From Septoria linicola (taxonomy: Eukaryota; Ascomycota; Dothideomycetes; Mycosphaerellales; Mycosphaerellaceae), in the NCBI GenBank assembly GCA_024114885.1, contig CP099418.1, forward strand, positions 3,348,001 to 3,412,000: a DNA stretch of 64,000 bases. Direction: 5' to 3'. A program made the position numbers and the translations under genes. The notes below the pieces were generated by a model. The model was not told the origin of the DNA and made no database searches. It saw nothing but the letters and a program-made list of their open reading frames with translations. This document shows, piece after piece, positions 42,489-54,362 of the stretch; the first letter of the stretch is position 1, and the number at the start of each line of letters is the position of its first letter.

Positions 42489-43907
42489 TCAAGCCTTGGG
42501 GTCCTTGCCACCTGACTCGATGTACTTGCTGTACTCTTCCAAGCGCTGAGCCTCTTCTGCGTCCTTGTCCTTGGCTTTCTTGAATGACTTCTTGAACTTC
42601 TCTTGTCCAGTAGAGATGGTTGCTTCGAGATAACGTCCTTCGTACATTCTTCCGTCGCATACGTCGGCATATGCTCTTGCAGCCATGGCATTGCTGAATC
42701 TGATGGTAACGATGCCGTCCTCTTCCTGGTCGAACAAGGTAACATTCTTTACCTCCCCATACTTCTGGCCTTCCTCTTCGATGTCCTAGACAGCAAGGTT
42801 CACTCGTCAGTAAGCTCCTCTGGCAGTCAAGCGTTCATGTACAACGATATCCTTACCAACCGCATGTCTTCTTTGTCATCCGCACTGGATGACATTGTGA
42901 AGACGTGCTTGATGACAACCACCTTGTCTGAACGGGACGAGGTCTGCTTCATGGTTGATACATCATCGTCGGACCAATCCGCCAAGCGGTTATTCATTTC
43001 TTCCGCCTTTTTCTTCGTCTTCACCTTCGATGGCTTGCCCTTATATGCAGCGCTGCGGTCCTCTGCGACGGTATCGTCCTTGTGCTTCTTGTAGCTGTGG
43101 TCTGCCTGGGTAACACTGATTTTACTGGTGGGCTGGCCTGGGTCGCGAGGAAACTCGTATCCGTCCATCATACTAATGGCCATCTGCACCGATTCCGGCC
43201 GGAAGTAGATGATCAAGGCTTCGCCCTTGAAGTTGCCGTCCTTGTCGTTGTAAAGCTTCACGCGCTTCTCGTCGTCGTCTGCGCTTTCCGCGAGCATGCC
43301 GTACTTGGCGAAGCAGTCCCTAACTTCTTCTTGGTCAGCATCCTCCGGGAGACCAGACACAAAGACGGCAGTGGAACGGCGTGGCAGGTCGGCATTCGGC
43401 TTGGCATTTGCAGGTCCGGATCCAGTGGCTTTGGCTTTCTTGTTCGGTTCCAACTATGCGCTGTCAGTAATATCTTCTGTGGTTGATGTGGTACGTGAGA
43501 CGGCCAACTCACATGGTCCTGGTTGGCTTTCCTCTTCTTGACCGGGTCGAGAGCAGGAGCCTCATCGTCGACACCGGCAACTTTGTAGATCTCGGCTTGT
43601 TGCCGCATGAGCTCTTCATCCATCTAAAGGCGGCGGGCATTTGGTTAGAGGTTTGTCGACCGGCAGATGGTTTCGGTTTCGTCACGGCTCAATGAGGGCG
43701 CAGGCCAGAGAGCCTGTCTGTCGGTGATTGGACAGGGTGTCTGGAGATGCGTACCGACTTGGTCCATTTGCTCGGTCCTGGAAGCCATTCCCACTCTTGA
43801 CCCTCCTCATCCTCCAAAATGTAGGTGGAGCTCTGCTTGGAGTACGAAATGCGATTGTCGTCGTCGAACTCTTCGGGGTTGTCGGGAAATGGCGCGCGTT
43901 TCGCCAT
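42489..43907 (-). CDS. CUS2: Cus2/HTATSF1-like U2 snRNP-associated RNA-binding protein
   Basis: Helps U2 snRNA folding and SF3b contact before prespliceosome formation. Four exons (43755-43907, 43513-43623, 42857-43453, 42489-42785) join in frame to 385 aa. The N-terminus is MAKRAPFPDNPEEFDDDN with an acidic WEWLPGP segment. RRM1 starts at TAVFVSGLPEDADQEEVRD with RNP1-like KGEALIIYF. A basic linker holds the Lys-rich KPSKVKTKKKAEEMNNR and WSDDD. RRM2, of the UHM kind, has VVIKHVF, then EEGQKYGEVKNVTLF, GIVTIRF and EGRYLEATIS. UHM domains bind a Trp-containing ligand motif in SF3b1. The tail is Lys/Glu-rich. Orthology to Cus2/HTATSF1 rests on domain order and length. Confidence 0.88.
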
Positions 43908-44462
43908 CTTGGGCGGAGATTGTCGACGTCGATGTCGACGGAGCGAGTGGTGTTGTGTCGGAAGGGGGTGAGTTGTCGCAAGTGGGAGAAAAGAGAGTTG
44001 GGTTGGCGATTCGAGAGTGAGCTGCTCAAGCTCTCGGCAACGTCATCCGAGAGGGACTCCACGAGGACAGAAAGGGAAGAGGAACTGGTCGCACTAACTA
44101 CTTCCTACACGTACACATACACACACATAACAAAAGGCTTAGTAGAAGTTGTGCACCTGTCTACGCGCCGACAGCTTCGCGCCCTCGCAATGCTCGCGTT
44201 GCGTGGGTCAGCTCTCATACGTCACATACTAGTTAGTTACTGCAGATCTGAGATCCGAGACATCCTACTGATTGAAATGCGCCACCATAACTTTGTCAAC
44301 TTCAACCTCGTTGGCATTTAACCACATCCTAAGGACTACCGCCATCTCCCATCGCATTCACAAACATGGTGCTCGTTCGTGTGATTCATGGACATTGGCA
44401 TCAATAACATGAAATTGACGGCTACTCTTTGCCAATTCCTGGATTGACACCATCCATACAAT
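43908..44462. other. Divergent promoter, CUS2 and esterase gene
   Basis: 555 bp between divergent starts. Contains a TACACATACACACAC stretch near 44108-44125; otherwise no supported feature. Confidence 0.5.
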
Positions 44463-46778
44463 ATGCCCGGTATGAAGCTGCCAGCAGGGCACCCTAATCT
44501 GGGTGCAGAGAAAACGAGTAAACCGCCGCATGCGAAAAAGGCCAATAAAAGGCGAGCTCCACGTGGTTTTCGAGACAGAACATGGTCAGTCACGACATAG
44601 GAGGTAGCAGCGTGGATCACCACTGAGTCTGTATACATAGGATTCCCGGCAAGACTCTCCCAACCTATACAGGACCTTATCCGGTTGGGACTATGGAGAT
44701 CGAAGTGCCTGCTGCTAATCCCCAGACCTTCTCCCACATTTCTCGCAACCAGCGGCATCTATTACAACTCGAGACGGTGCTCATGACGATTTACTATCCG
44801 GCATCGATAGATCAGGAAGAAAAGCTGGCCAAGACAAGCAACAAGTGGTCTCGTGAGTTATGGTACGCCTTACCATTATCTACCCCTTTTCCTGTGACTG
44901 ATCTCATTGGACCAAAGGCTAGGACGCCCGAGAGTAGGCATCGCTATGGGGTATCTTCGATGGCAGACGTTTGATCTCTGATCATTCACTGACACTCTCT
45001 TTTAGATACGGGAGGTTTGCCGGTGTCGGAGCTCTGGCCGTGCCTATATTCAGCACATCAATGTTCAGCAAGCTCCCAGCTTTTCGAAATGCACCTTTGG
45101 CTAATTACTGGGCGCCCAATGTGGACACCAAAAGTGAGGAAGGGATGAAAGCAAAACACGAAGCCGGCAGTAAACCTGACGACTCGTTTCCTGATGAGCC
45201 CGTGTTCCCTGTCATCCTCTTCTCGCATGGCTTGGGCGGTACGCGAACAATGTATTCCTCCGTGTGTGGAGAATTTGCTAGCTATGGCTTCATTGTACTA
45301 GCAGTGGTGAGCAATATCCTGTCATTCTGCGAAGGATCATTCTGGTTGATGCTTCGGCTAATGCTCTCAGGAACACCGCGACGGATCAGGTCCAAGAACA
45401 TACGTACGTTTGTTCGGAACGCCGAGACTTTATGACCATTGTATGGCTTGTGTACTAACACTGTGTAGATCAACCATGCAAAGCATGGAGAGGGTACGAT
45501 GACTGATCTCGAAAATCGAGGCGGAATAGATCACCATCATTATGAGAAGAAACGGGGATATGCGATAGTAGACTACGTAGGTACACTCACGCGGACTGAG
45601 CGAGGCGTGCTTACGATAACGCAACTCCACCTCAACGTACCACGCCGAGACGCTTGAGACTGCGCTAACCATGAGGCACACTCTAGATATTTCCCAAGGA
45701 CAATCCTATGGACACTGCGCCATCGAACGAGAAAGGTGTAGATACTGAACTTCGCGATGCCCAGAAGGACCTCCGTCTAGCTGAGATCGAGGAAGCCTTT
45801 AGCGTCTTGACTGAGATCGTCGCGGGCAATGGCAAGCTAATAGCCGACAAGAATTTGAGGAAGAAAGGCTATAAGGGGAGCTCACGTCATGGCCTGGAAG
45901 ATGTCGAGTGGTCGCGATGGAAAGGTCGCGCTCGACTTGATCATGTAACAGCAGCCGGCCATTCCTTCGGTGCCGCTACGACAGTCGACATCCTCCGACT
46001 TGGCAAGCGGTTTGACTACGTCTCGCAAGGCATTATCTACGATATTTGGGGTGCAGGTACCCGGTCTGCAGATGATTCTGAACCGGACAACAGAGTGCGC
46101 GCACCTTTATTGGCCATCAACTCCGAAGCGTTTACATATTGGCCAAGCAATTTTGAACTGGTCGAATCCATTGTGAAAGAGGCACAAAGCGAGCCCTTGT
46201 CTTGCCCTGCTTGGCTTATGACGATCAGAGGCACGGTACACATTAGTCAATCAGACTTCAGCCTGCTCTACCCACATGTCTCCTCGTTCTTTCTGAAGAT
46301 GATGGCCAATCCGCAACGAGCTCTCGACCTCAATCTGAATGCTAGCCTGGAGTTTCTTGATCAAACTCTGCCTAGCGACATGGCCAGCGTAAATCGAGCG
46401 TACAAGAACGAACAGCTACTGGAGCAAACACTCAACCCCCTTGAGCGCATATCCACCAATCTGCTGCACAAGCCCAAGAACGAGAAGTGGCTAGCAGCTC
46501 GATTGCACATCCGGCACGAGTGGCTATATCGCATGAGTCCAAAGCTCTTCCGCCAGCTGATGCGTACAGAAGACAAACGCAAGGGCAAAGAACCGGAATC
46601 TGGAGATGAAATCTGGCTGCATTATAAGCCGACGACGCAAAGCGTAGAGGAATACCTGGAGCGCACAACAGGCAAATCCAAGTTCGATACCGAGGAGCGG
46701 AAGACAGCAGAAGGTACTGACAAGGTAGAGCCTGTTGATCCACGAAGTCCATCCCGTGGTGGCTCTGTCAGCTCGTGA
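44463..46778 (+). CDS. Intracellular PAF-acetylhydrolase-like esterase
   Basis: Alpha/beta hydrolase that cleaves short or oxidised acyl chains from phospholipids. Seven exons (44463-44584, 44641-44862, 44918-44950, 45006-45306, 45371-45403, 45469-45576, 45687-46778) join to 636 aa. Two exons are only 33 nt. Family blocks appear after splicing: PTYTGPYPVGTMEIEVPA, LLQLETVLMTIYYPA, LGRPRVGIAMGYGRFAG, FSHGLGGTRTMYSS (oxyanion region), EHRDGSGPRTY, VDYIFPKDNPMDT. The nucleophile elbow GHSFGAAT lies near residue 363. Later DIWGAGTR and TVHISQSDFSLLYP supply Asp and His candidates. The last 200 residues extend beyond the hydrolase core. No signal peptide; fungal homologues are of similar size. Confidence 0.9.
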
Positions 46779-47277
46779 GTTCCAGGCTTGGAGAGCACAT
46801 CAGGCTGCATCCAAAAGTAGGTGGCAGTTATTGTCGGCGAGACGATCCCAGCATAGCTATGTCGCTACGACTGCAGCTACCTCCGATTCACGGAGAGGTA
46901 GCTAGGATACCTTGAGCACAGCCGACTATTGTCAGAGCTGACTGCCTGCTCGAGACAGTTGTATACAATAGGCGTCCTCGAATACAATATGCCACCTGGC
47001 CTTGCACTTGGCTTGATGTGGCGCATTGGCACTTGCGCTGGACACGATCTCGGACAGTCATTTGCCATTTCTGTACAGGTCATATACAGAGCCTAACAAC
47101 GCATACTGCGCACGGGAACAGTCTATCAGAACACACCCGGGTATCTACCATCTATTGTAGCAATTCATCACCCCAACGCCAGAGCCCGATATGTCGTTCA
47201 AGTCGTGAAAAAGAACATCAGTCTTGCAGAACCAGCCTGCCTCCACTGACACTATACACCACCGGTCGACCATGCAG
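46779..47277. other. Convergent intergenic region
   Basis: 499 bp between the esterase and ammonium transporter 3' ends; nothing recognised. Confidence 0.5.
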
Positions 47278-49014
47278 TCAACTGGCATTTCCGACGACAG
47301 GAGGCCTGGATTCGCGGCTAAAGTCTCGCAAAGGGTAGTCATTCTTCATCTCCACCGGCTGAGGATGAAGCGGGAACTGCGATCCGCGACTCAGGCTTCG
47401 CACGCTTCTTTGCTCTCCTTCAATGCTCTCAAAGTCGTCGTGGTCTCGCATGCCCTCTGGCTTGACATCACGGACAAGCTCGACGTAATCGTATGCAAAC
47501 TCTCCAAGTTCTGCATCGTCGATGCCCATCTGTTCTTCCTCCGCGCTTGCTCTGAGCTTCAGGCTTGGGAGCCATCGAGAAAGGACGGTTATGGAAATGA
47601 GGATCAGTGAAGTCATGACGAACGAGTACGCCATACCCGTCACAGAGTCGGCGAGCTGGATTGCAAGCTGGATCCAGTGCTGATTGATCCAGCCTCCGTT
47701 GATTACTGTGTAGCCGTCCAGATGCGCGATGTAGTCAGCAGCGAAGAAACCCGTCAGCAGATTGCCGAGAAGACCACCAATGCCGTGTACAGCGAAAATG
47801 TCCAGGGCATCGTCGGCGCCGAGATAGTACTTCAGCTGTGTGGCAAAGTTGCAGCCAATGCCTGCTGTCACACCGTAGACAACCGCAGCCCATGGTGGAA
47901 CGAAGCCGGATCCTGGTGTGATGCAGACGAGACCGCTGATTACGCCCGAGCAGAAACCGACTGTGCTCCATTTCTTCTCCAGACGGTAATCGACCAGACA
48001 CCAAGTCAGTCCACCTACGCAGGCTGCGAGGTTTGTCACAAGCGCAGCCATGACAGCCCTGAGATTCGCGCTCAACGCACTGCCAGCGTTGAAGCCAAAC
48101 CAGCCCACCCACAGAAAGACCGTTCCGATAACGATGTGCGTGACGTTGTGAGGTCGGTAGTTGAGGGCATGCGTTCCATGACCCGCGCGCTTTCCGAGAA
48201 TGTAAGAGTATGCCAGTGCAGCTGTCCCGCTCGCAATGTGCACAGGAGTGCCTCCAGCAAAATCCAGACCTCCTAGTTTGTTCGACCAACCAGCCGGGTT
48301 CCATGTCCAGCACGCGAGTGGATCATAAACAAGCGTCGTCCACATGAACATGAATATGACGCAAGGTAGCATCCTGCCTCTCTCGCTGACAGCTCCGACG
48401 ACTAAGGCGACGGTGAGGCAAGCGAACATGCCTTGATAGACGCAGTATAGGAGATCCGGGATTCGTGTCGATCCTACTGAAGGGCGAGCGAGGACGTCGC
48501 GGAGGCCGAAATTGGACAGGTCACCAATGAATGCGGACGCAGAGTGTGAGAAGCTCAAAGAGTAGCCCCAGAAGAACCATTGAAACGTGACGACTGCTGC
48601 GGCCATAGTGCTCAACCAGATGAGTGAGAGGGCGGACTTTCGTCTCGCAAGGCCAGAATAAAAGAAGCTGCAAAAGAGCACTGTCAGCGACACATTCGCA
48701 AGCGGTCCTTAAGCTCTCGAACAAGGTGATGGAGACCTCGCCATCTTGCAGCGGTGTTTGCGATCCGTCACTACGTGTTATGGACGAGACTCACCCAACA
48801 CCGGGTATCATGAGCATGACGAGTGCTGTTGCCGCGATCATCCACGCAATATCTCCGCTCTCGTAGTAGACATTGACTGGATCATAATCAGTAGTGCTTT
48901 TGTAGGTTGGGTCTCAAACCGCTTACGATCTTCTGTCAGTGAGTTGCCGCCAGTGGGTGCTGTTCCGTTGTACTCGACGAGGACCACATGTCCTGAGCTT
49001 CCTGTCGAGCTCAT
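47278..49014 (-). CDS. Ammonium transporter, Mep/Amt family
   Basis: Imports ammonium at the plasma membrane; expression in fungi is normally nitrogen-repressed through GATA factors. Three exons (48927-49014, 48795-48876, 47278-48667) join to 519 aa. The extracellular N-terminus contains NGTAPTGGNSL. Eleven membrane helices are recognisable. Conserved motifs are IPGVGFFYSGLARRKSALS at helix 1-2, the Amt signature LDFAGGTPVHIASG with the first pore His, FGFNAGSA, and FAVHGIGGLLGNLLTG with the second pore His. The C-terminal cytosolic tail of about 90 residues is Ser/Glu-rich and could be phosphorylated. The intron at 48668-48794 is 127 nt, longer than average. Confidence 0.95.
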
Positions 49015-50469
49015 GCCGCCGATGAGATAGACCGGTATTGTTTGGACAGTACTTCAAGTGAGAATTTGGTGACACGCGAAGTGCACTCGCATTCGGTAGT
49101 GAAGTGGTGAAGTCGCTGGTTGAGGTGGGTCCGCGAGGGCTGCCAGAGCACGGCTGATGGACCAACTGCTTGATTGACGGTCGAGTTCTCACATCTCACA
49201 GTGCCACGAAATTGTTGACGACAGTGGTAAAGTGCAAAAAGAAAGACCTAGACAGTGAGAGACAATTGTGGGACCTGATTCTACACACGGGTGCTTTGAA
49301 GCATGCACGAAGGGCAGGTCGTCCATTATTTGTGGCGTCTTCTCGAACGGCGAGAAAGACGGCAGCCAGCCGTCCTGCTTTTTTGAGAGGCGCATCTCCC
49401 AGGAGAACACAGCTCCACCATTTCCCAGATGCGTCTGATCGCTACCCAAGAGGCTCGCGTGCATGGTGCGAAGAAGGTGATGCTTCACATAGAGCTGCCT
49501 GTCACGCATTGGGGACTCGCACCGACGGCACCTGTCAGCGTGGAACGAGCGCGATGCTGGGGTTGACAGGCTGCCAAGAGCTCGCTTTGGGAATAGAGAG
49601 ATGGAGTCGGGTCTTCACGCTGCAAATTCCGATGGCCCGTTCTCCCACTAGTCTTATCGCAGCCCCATATCGGCCAATCACCGCATCAGCCTCACTAAAT
49701 GGCAGGAGCGAGGGCAGGCTGCTCAACGAATTGTCTGAACCTCCATGCAACTCCAGCTCATAGCAGCATGCTCGTCACAACGAGCTTCTCCGAATCAATA
49801 TCACAGTGCGACTCGATCATTCAACGACGACTACTGTTTGGGCAATGGACTGTACCGGCGCAGTGGGATGCTGCACGTTTCGCCTGTGACAGAAGCAGGA
49901 TCGCACGCTAAAAACGCCACATGTTCAACAGCTGCAAGGGACCAGCAATGCCAACGGGCACGGCAGCGAGCATGTGAAATGTTGTGCTGATAAAGTACAC
50001 CACTGCGGTTCACCGGTTCGTATACCGTGCGTGTCGTGGCAAGCAAGTCAGCATATCGGAGCAAATCCTGTTGCAGCCCTCGTCCCGCTGTGAGTGCCGA
50101 AGCTGCCCTCCGCCTCCAAGCCCAATCTGAAACAGCTCGTGGCACGAGCATGAAGCATCAGGATGGACCTGCATCTTGTCAATAGCTAACAATGGAGACC
50201 ACGCCTTGCTTGTTGCTCTCCAAGTCGACTCGACTTTTGCGACTTCCGACCACGATGGGTCTTGGCGAACGACTTGCCCGCACAGCGCTTGATCTTTCAC
50301 GGTTCAGACAGCAGCATCTGCCAGGTCAGAGTGATCACAGGTGGCAGCTGGAGGCTCCATGGAGGAGCTCATGGCATTGGAAATCGACCTCTATTGATTG
50401 TCTGGACCACCTTGCTGACCGTATAAGTGCTTTCCTCTTGCATGACCACGCCATGCTTTGCCGGCTCGA
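49015..50469. other. 1.45-kb gap between ammonium transporter and MFS genes
   Basis: Upstream of the ammonium transporter and downstream of the MFS permease. A ~590-nt plus-strand open frame at 49170-49763 lacks an ATG start and any family resemblance. No RNA gene, repeat family or transposon domain was identified. Confidence 0.45.
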
Positions 50470-52662
50470 CTACTCAATATATTTCCTCAGCAGAATGTGG
50501 GCAAGGATGTAGGTGGCCACGCCGAAACCACACATTCCCGAAATCACACCAAAGCCAAGCAGATATTTGGGTGCATCCGAGGCTGGAAAAAGATACGACC
50601 CATAGATCTGCGAAACTACAAAGCAACACATCGAAGGTCAGCGTTGTCTTGGTGGTGTTTCGTGTGTCTCATCACTGTTGCTATATTGCTCCAGGGGCAA
50701 CGTGCCATGGTGTTGGCAGAGGAGGCGGGGAGACGCGTGAGCAAGAAAGATGCCTTCTGGCAGTCGTTCCACTTACCGTTGCCCAAAGCATTCAAGGTTG
50801 CCAGCGAGACAGCTCGCACTTCTTGCGGCATCGAACCGAATGTGCTAGACGCGTAGCTCAGAGAGACGGCGTTCGTGGACCACAGGCCAGCAGCCATGAT
50901 CACGAGTAACACATATCTTGCCGTGAAGTTGTACACGACACAGACTACAATTGAACCTGCCATGGACACCACAAGCCAAGCGGCGATGATTGCGCCCTGT
51001 GCAGACTTAGCGACACGGACCACATATGTTGACTGGTGGACTTACCCTCTGGCGAGGATGCTGATCCGAGAAGTATCCTGTGACTGCTACGCACACAACT
51101 AAATGTAACGGATGAAGGTTAGCGATGTCTCAGCGGTGTCTCAAATATCCCTGCGCTGTTGCTATAGCGGTTCAAGCTCTAGGTGCCTGGCAGAGGCACC
51201 GCGGGCAGAGACACTCGAGTGAGGAGATTTGCCTTCTGGCAGTCGCTGTACCTACAAGCAGCTGCGTAAATTGGAACGACCTGCAGAACTTGGTCAGTTT
51301 AGGGGCTCGGATATAAAGGGAAGACTTTACTGACCATATACTGGGCCATACTCATATTGTACCCTAAGCCTTGCACTAGTGTCGGGTAGAAATACGTAAG
51401 AGCTGCCACGGTGTCAATTCGTAAATCAAGAGAGGATCAGGTCGAAAGCTTACTCGATGATCCGACTATCACCATGTAACCAGCTACAAGAAGCCACACC
51501 CGCCATGACGATAGTGACTGCTTCAAAGCATGCAAGGACGACAACCGTGGGATGTCTTCGCTCCTACTTGTGACGTTGTCACTTTCCAGGCGTGAAATGG
51601 CCAGCGCACGTTCTCCGGCACTAAGCTTGCTCGCTAGACAGCAAAGCGCAGTCAGTGATTGTTTGCAGGAGCACGTGTCATGCACTGTGGACTTACTGTT
51701 CGCTGGAAAATCGAGCAAGAGGAAGAATGAGACAAGGGCCCAGCCGACTGTTGCAGCTCCCTCTACAATCTGCTTCGCCGTCAGCAAGGATACTGCAATG
51801 TTGAACGTTCGTGCAACAGCTTGAGCTGGCGATGCATCAACTTCAACGGGATCACAAAGGCCAAACATACAAACAACCAACGCCAACCTATAATCTCAGG
51901 GTCAGCGAGTGTTCATGTGGTGGGGTTGCACTTTGACACAATACACACCACGAATTCCGTACCGACCCTCGAGCGACCCTGTGATTCCGCCAGCTATTAT
52001 GCCTCCGAAGGCGCCGCTGAGCACGGCTGCGGAGATGTACACAGCGAAGCGTTTGCTCTGTTCGGACTTTTTGTACCACGACGATAATATCAGGAGTATT
52101 CCAGGCGCAAAGCCAGCTTCCAAAACTCCGACTATGACTCGAAGGGCCACTAGTTGCGGGTACGTGTTGACTTTGGCCATGCAACACGTCACTACACCCC
52201 ATCCGGCCATGATGGTAGGCAGGAATATTGACGGCTTGGTTCTTGACAAGATCAAGTTTGAGGGCACTTCGAAGAGCACGTAGGTGATGAAGAACTGTGC
52301 TCGTCAGCCCAGGGTACGTTCTGTGCACTCCTCCAACTTACAACGACCAACGAGATCGAATACTGATTTGAGTCCATGTTCAGATCGTCCGTCATTCCTG
52401 CGATCTTCGCATTACCAATATTGGTTCGATCCATATACTAATGAGGGCATGTTCATCAGTTCCCGCGGCCATTCAGGTTCGTGGCTTCGACACGACCTAC
52501 CGAGAGCAGGTACATCAACCAAATCGTTGGCAGGAGGTAGCAATCGATCTTTCTGACCAGAGCTCTTTCCTCAGCTATCCTGGCCTCGCTCGTGGCAGCG
52601 TCACTCCGGCTCTCTTCAACGAATTCAACATCGCCCTGCTTCTGCTTGTCGATGGTTGACAT
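50470..52662 (-). CDS. MFS permease, anion:cation symporter (allantoate/Dal5-like) family
   Basis: Imports an organic anion or small polar metabolite with protons. Eleven exons: 52501-52662, 52342-52437, 51949-52294, 51871-51887, 51697-51769, 51454-51633, 51335-51402, 51256-51280, 51046-51098, 50777-50996, 50470-50615. Spliced product is about 492 aa with twelve helices. Family motifs: IDCYLLPTIWLMYLLSYMDR, TNIGNAKIAGM, VLFEVPSNLILSRTKPS, RVIVGVLEAGFAPGILLILS, GWRWLFIVEGAATV, LLLDFPAN, YFYPTLVQGLGY, GYFSDQHPRQRG, QIYGSYLFPASDAPKY. One exon is 17 nt and one 25 nt. Introns 51099-51255 and 50616-50776 are about 160 nt and resemble each other. First member of the apparent catabolic cluster. Confidence 0.9.
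50616..50776 (-). repeat. Introner-like intron, copy B
   Basis: 161-nt intron of the MFS gene. On the gene strand it contains CGACTGCCAGAAGGCA, later CTCTGCCA, ATATAGCAACAG and GAGACAC, in the same order as in the intron at 51099-51255. Other introns in the window lack these blocks and average about 55 nt. Confidence 0.65.
51099..51255 (-). repeat. Introner-like intron, copy A
   Basis: 157-nt intron of the MFS gene sharing ordered sequence blocks with the intron at 50616-50776: the same 16-mer CGACTGCCAGAAGGCA at almost the same distance from the donor, then CTCTGCCA, CTATAGCAACAG and TTGAGACAC. It also has a perfect hairpin, GGTGCC/GGCACC (51182-51200). Branch CGCTAACC near the 3' end. Confidence 0.65.
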
Positions 52663-53374
52663 GACGGAAGGTATGTAGATGATCAGACGTGTTTGCGCTG
52701 GCTTCTACTGCGGGCAAAGGATGTGTAAGTGAAAGGCGGGCACCGACAAGCCTTGATGAGAAATGATCGATATCGTAGAGCAGGCCATCGTTTGCTGCGA
52801 GGCTCATATACAATCTCCTTGCTCGCTTGCCGTTTTCTGGCACCATGTCACAACCTCAGTATACTCCATCTGTGTGCTTGGTCGCTCTTCCGGCAACAAG
52901 CCCACTTCTCCGCGTATTAGTCTCCGCATGTTCGACAAGGGACGATTCAGTTGCAGGCATTGTAATCGAACAGTGAAGAAGCTGAAGAAGAGCAGAGGTC
53001 CTCCGAGGCGAGGCAAGGCAGATGTCGAGACGGGGACAGACCACATCAACGCCTCGACACTGCGCTTCCGTGTCGTCAACCTGACAACACAATCCGAACA
53101 GTGACCATCAATAAGTGGATCTCATTGCATGAGCTCTCTCGGTCTTCGGGCCATGATACTGCTGAGGGCGAGACGAGGACAAATTTGGCGCGTATAGCTC
53201 TATCTGCCACGCAGCCAAGCCGCGTGCAGTATCTTTTGGCCAAGGTCCAAATGGTATAAAGATCAACAGCTCATCTGCTCCACAAGGTAAGAGCACGCGT
53301 CTACTGTGAGGACTCTCGTGGTCTACTTTAGCAAAACCGACTTTGAACTTATTTCCGCCAAACACATTCTCACA
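52663..53374. promoter_or_regulatory. Divergent control region, MFS permease and SDR 1
   Basis: 712 bp between divergent start codons of two cluster members. TATAAA at 53255-53260 lies 115 bp before the SDR start. No exons supported. Confidence 0.55.
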
Positions 53375-54362
53375 ATGGTCCAGGCAATCCCAATGGAGAA
53401 TGACGGACCTTCAAACGGTCATGACATTGATATGTCAGAAGAGACCATGCCACATTTGACGACTTTGCCCCTTCCAGATGCCAATTGGCAGATTTCACTC
53501 AAGGACAAAGTCATCGCCATTACTGGAGCGAACAGAGGTAAGCCGCCATACCCATTGACCAGCGATGTGTCGTCATAACCGTGATGCTCACACTTCAAAG
53601 GCATTGGACTTGGCATAGCAGAAGTATGCCTCGCCAATCAGGCGAGCGTTGTGTACTCCTTGGACCTCATGGGTCCATCAGAAGATTTTGAAGCACTGTC
53701 GAAACAGAGCCCTGGTCGATTCAAGTACAAGCAAATGGACGTGACGGATGAGGAGAGCGTCAAGAAGGCAATCGATGAGATTGTCGAAGCTGAAGGTGCT
53801 ATTCATGGCATGATCGCAAACGCTGGTATGGGCTCTACGAGTGAGACTTCTCAACAACATACTGACTTTCACAGGAATGACCAAACACCAACCAGCGTTA
53901 GATTTCACACTAGCACAAGTAAAGCAGCTATTCGAGCTCAACGTATTCGGTGCATGGAATTGTGCCACAGCTGCAGCGCGAAAGTTCATCTCTCTCGGAA
54001 TCAAAGGATCGATCGTGTTCACTGCCAGCATGACCAGCTATCGACCCAACCGAGCGGCTCCGTCAGCACCATATGGAGGCACAAAAGCTGCCGTACGGAA
54101 CATGACGCACACTTTAGCCATGGAATGGGCGAAGCACGGCATACGAGTCAACAGCATCAGCCCTGGATTTGTGCGTACGGTCATGACCTACTATGTGGAA
54201 CGAGCACCAGACTGGGACTTGAAGATGCAGTACTATGGAGGAATGCCTCGCCTCGCTCTTCCTCAAGAGCTCGGCGGAGCATATGTGTACTTGTTGTCTG
54301 ATCAGGCTAGCTATACGACGGGTGTGGATATTCCTATTGCTGGTATCGTTGGAGCATGGTAG
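53375..54362 (+). CDS. Classical SDR, polyol dehydrogenase / sorbose-reductase-like (paralogue 1)
   Basis: Three exons, 53375-53537, 53601-53825 and 53875-54362, join to 291 aa. About 45 residues of Asn/Asp/Leu-rich lead precede the Rossmann domain: KVIAITGANRGIGLGIAEVC, then NAG in the fourth strand, catalytic Ser in IVFTASM, and Tyr/Lys in YGGTKAAVRN. The segment SPGFVRTVMTYYVERAPDW and the ending DIPIAGIVGAW fit NADP-dependent sorbose/xylulose reductases and arabinitol or mannitol dehydrogenases. Substrate is not determined. The next gene encodes a clear paralogue on the same strand. It is divergent from the MFS permease with a TATA box at 53255, and probably shares regulation with it. Confidence 0.9.

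Noticed and set aside
45577..45686. 110-nt PAF-acetylhydrolase intron as a third introner-like copy
   Set aside because: Shares only the donor region GTAGGTACA and a GCTAACC branch with the MFS introns; the internal 16-mer and ATAGCAACAG blocks are absent.
49170..49763. 197-codon plus-strand open frame upstream of the ammonium transporter
   Set aside because: Starts with TTG, has biased Arg/Ser/Ala composition and no family resemblance; overlaps an equally open antisense frame.
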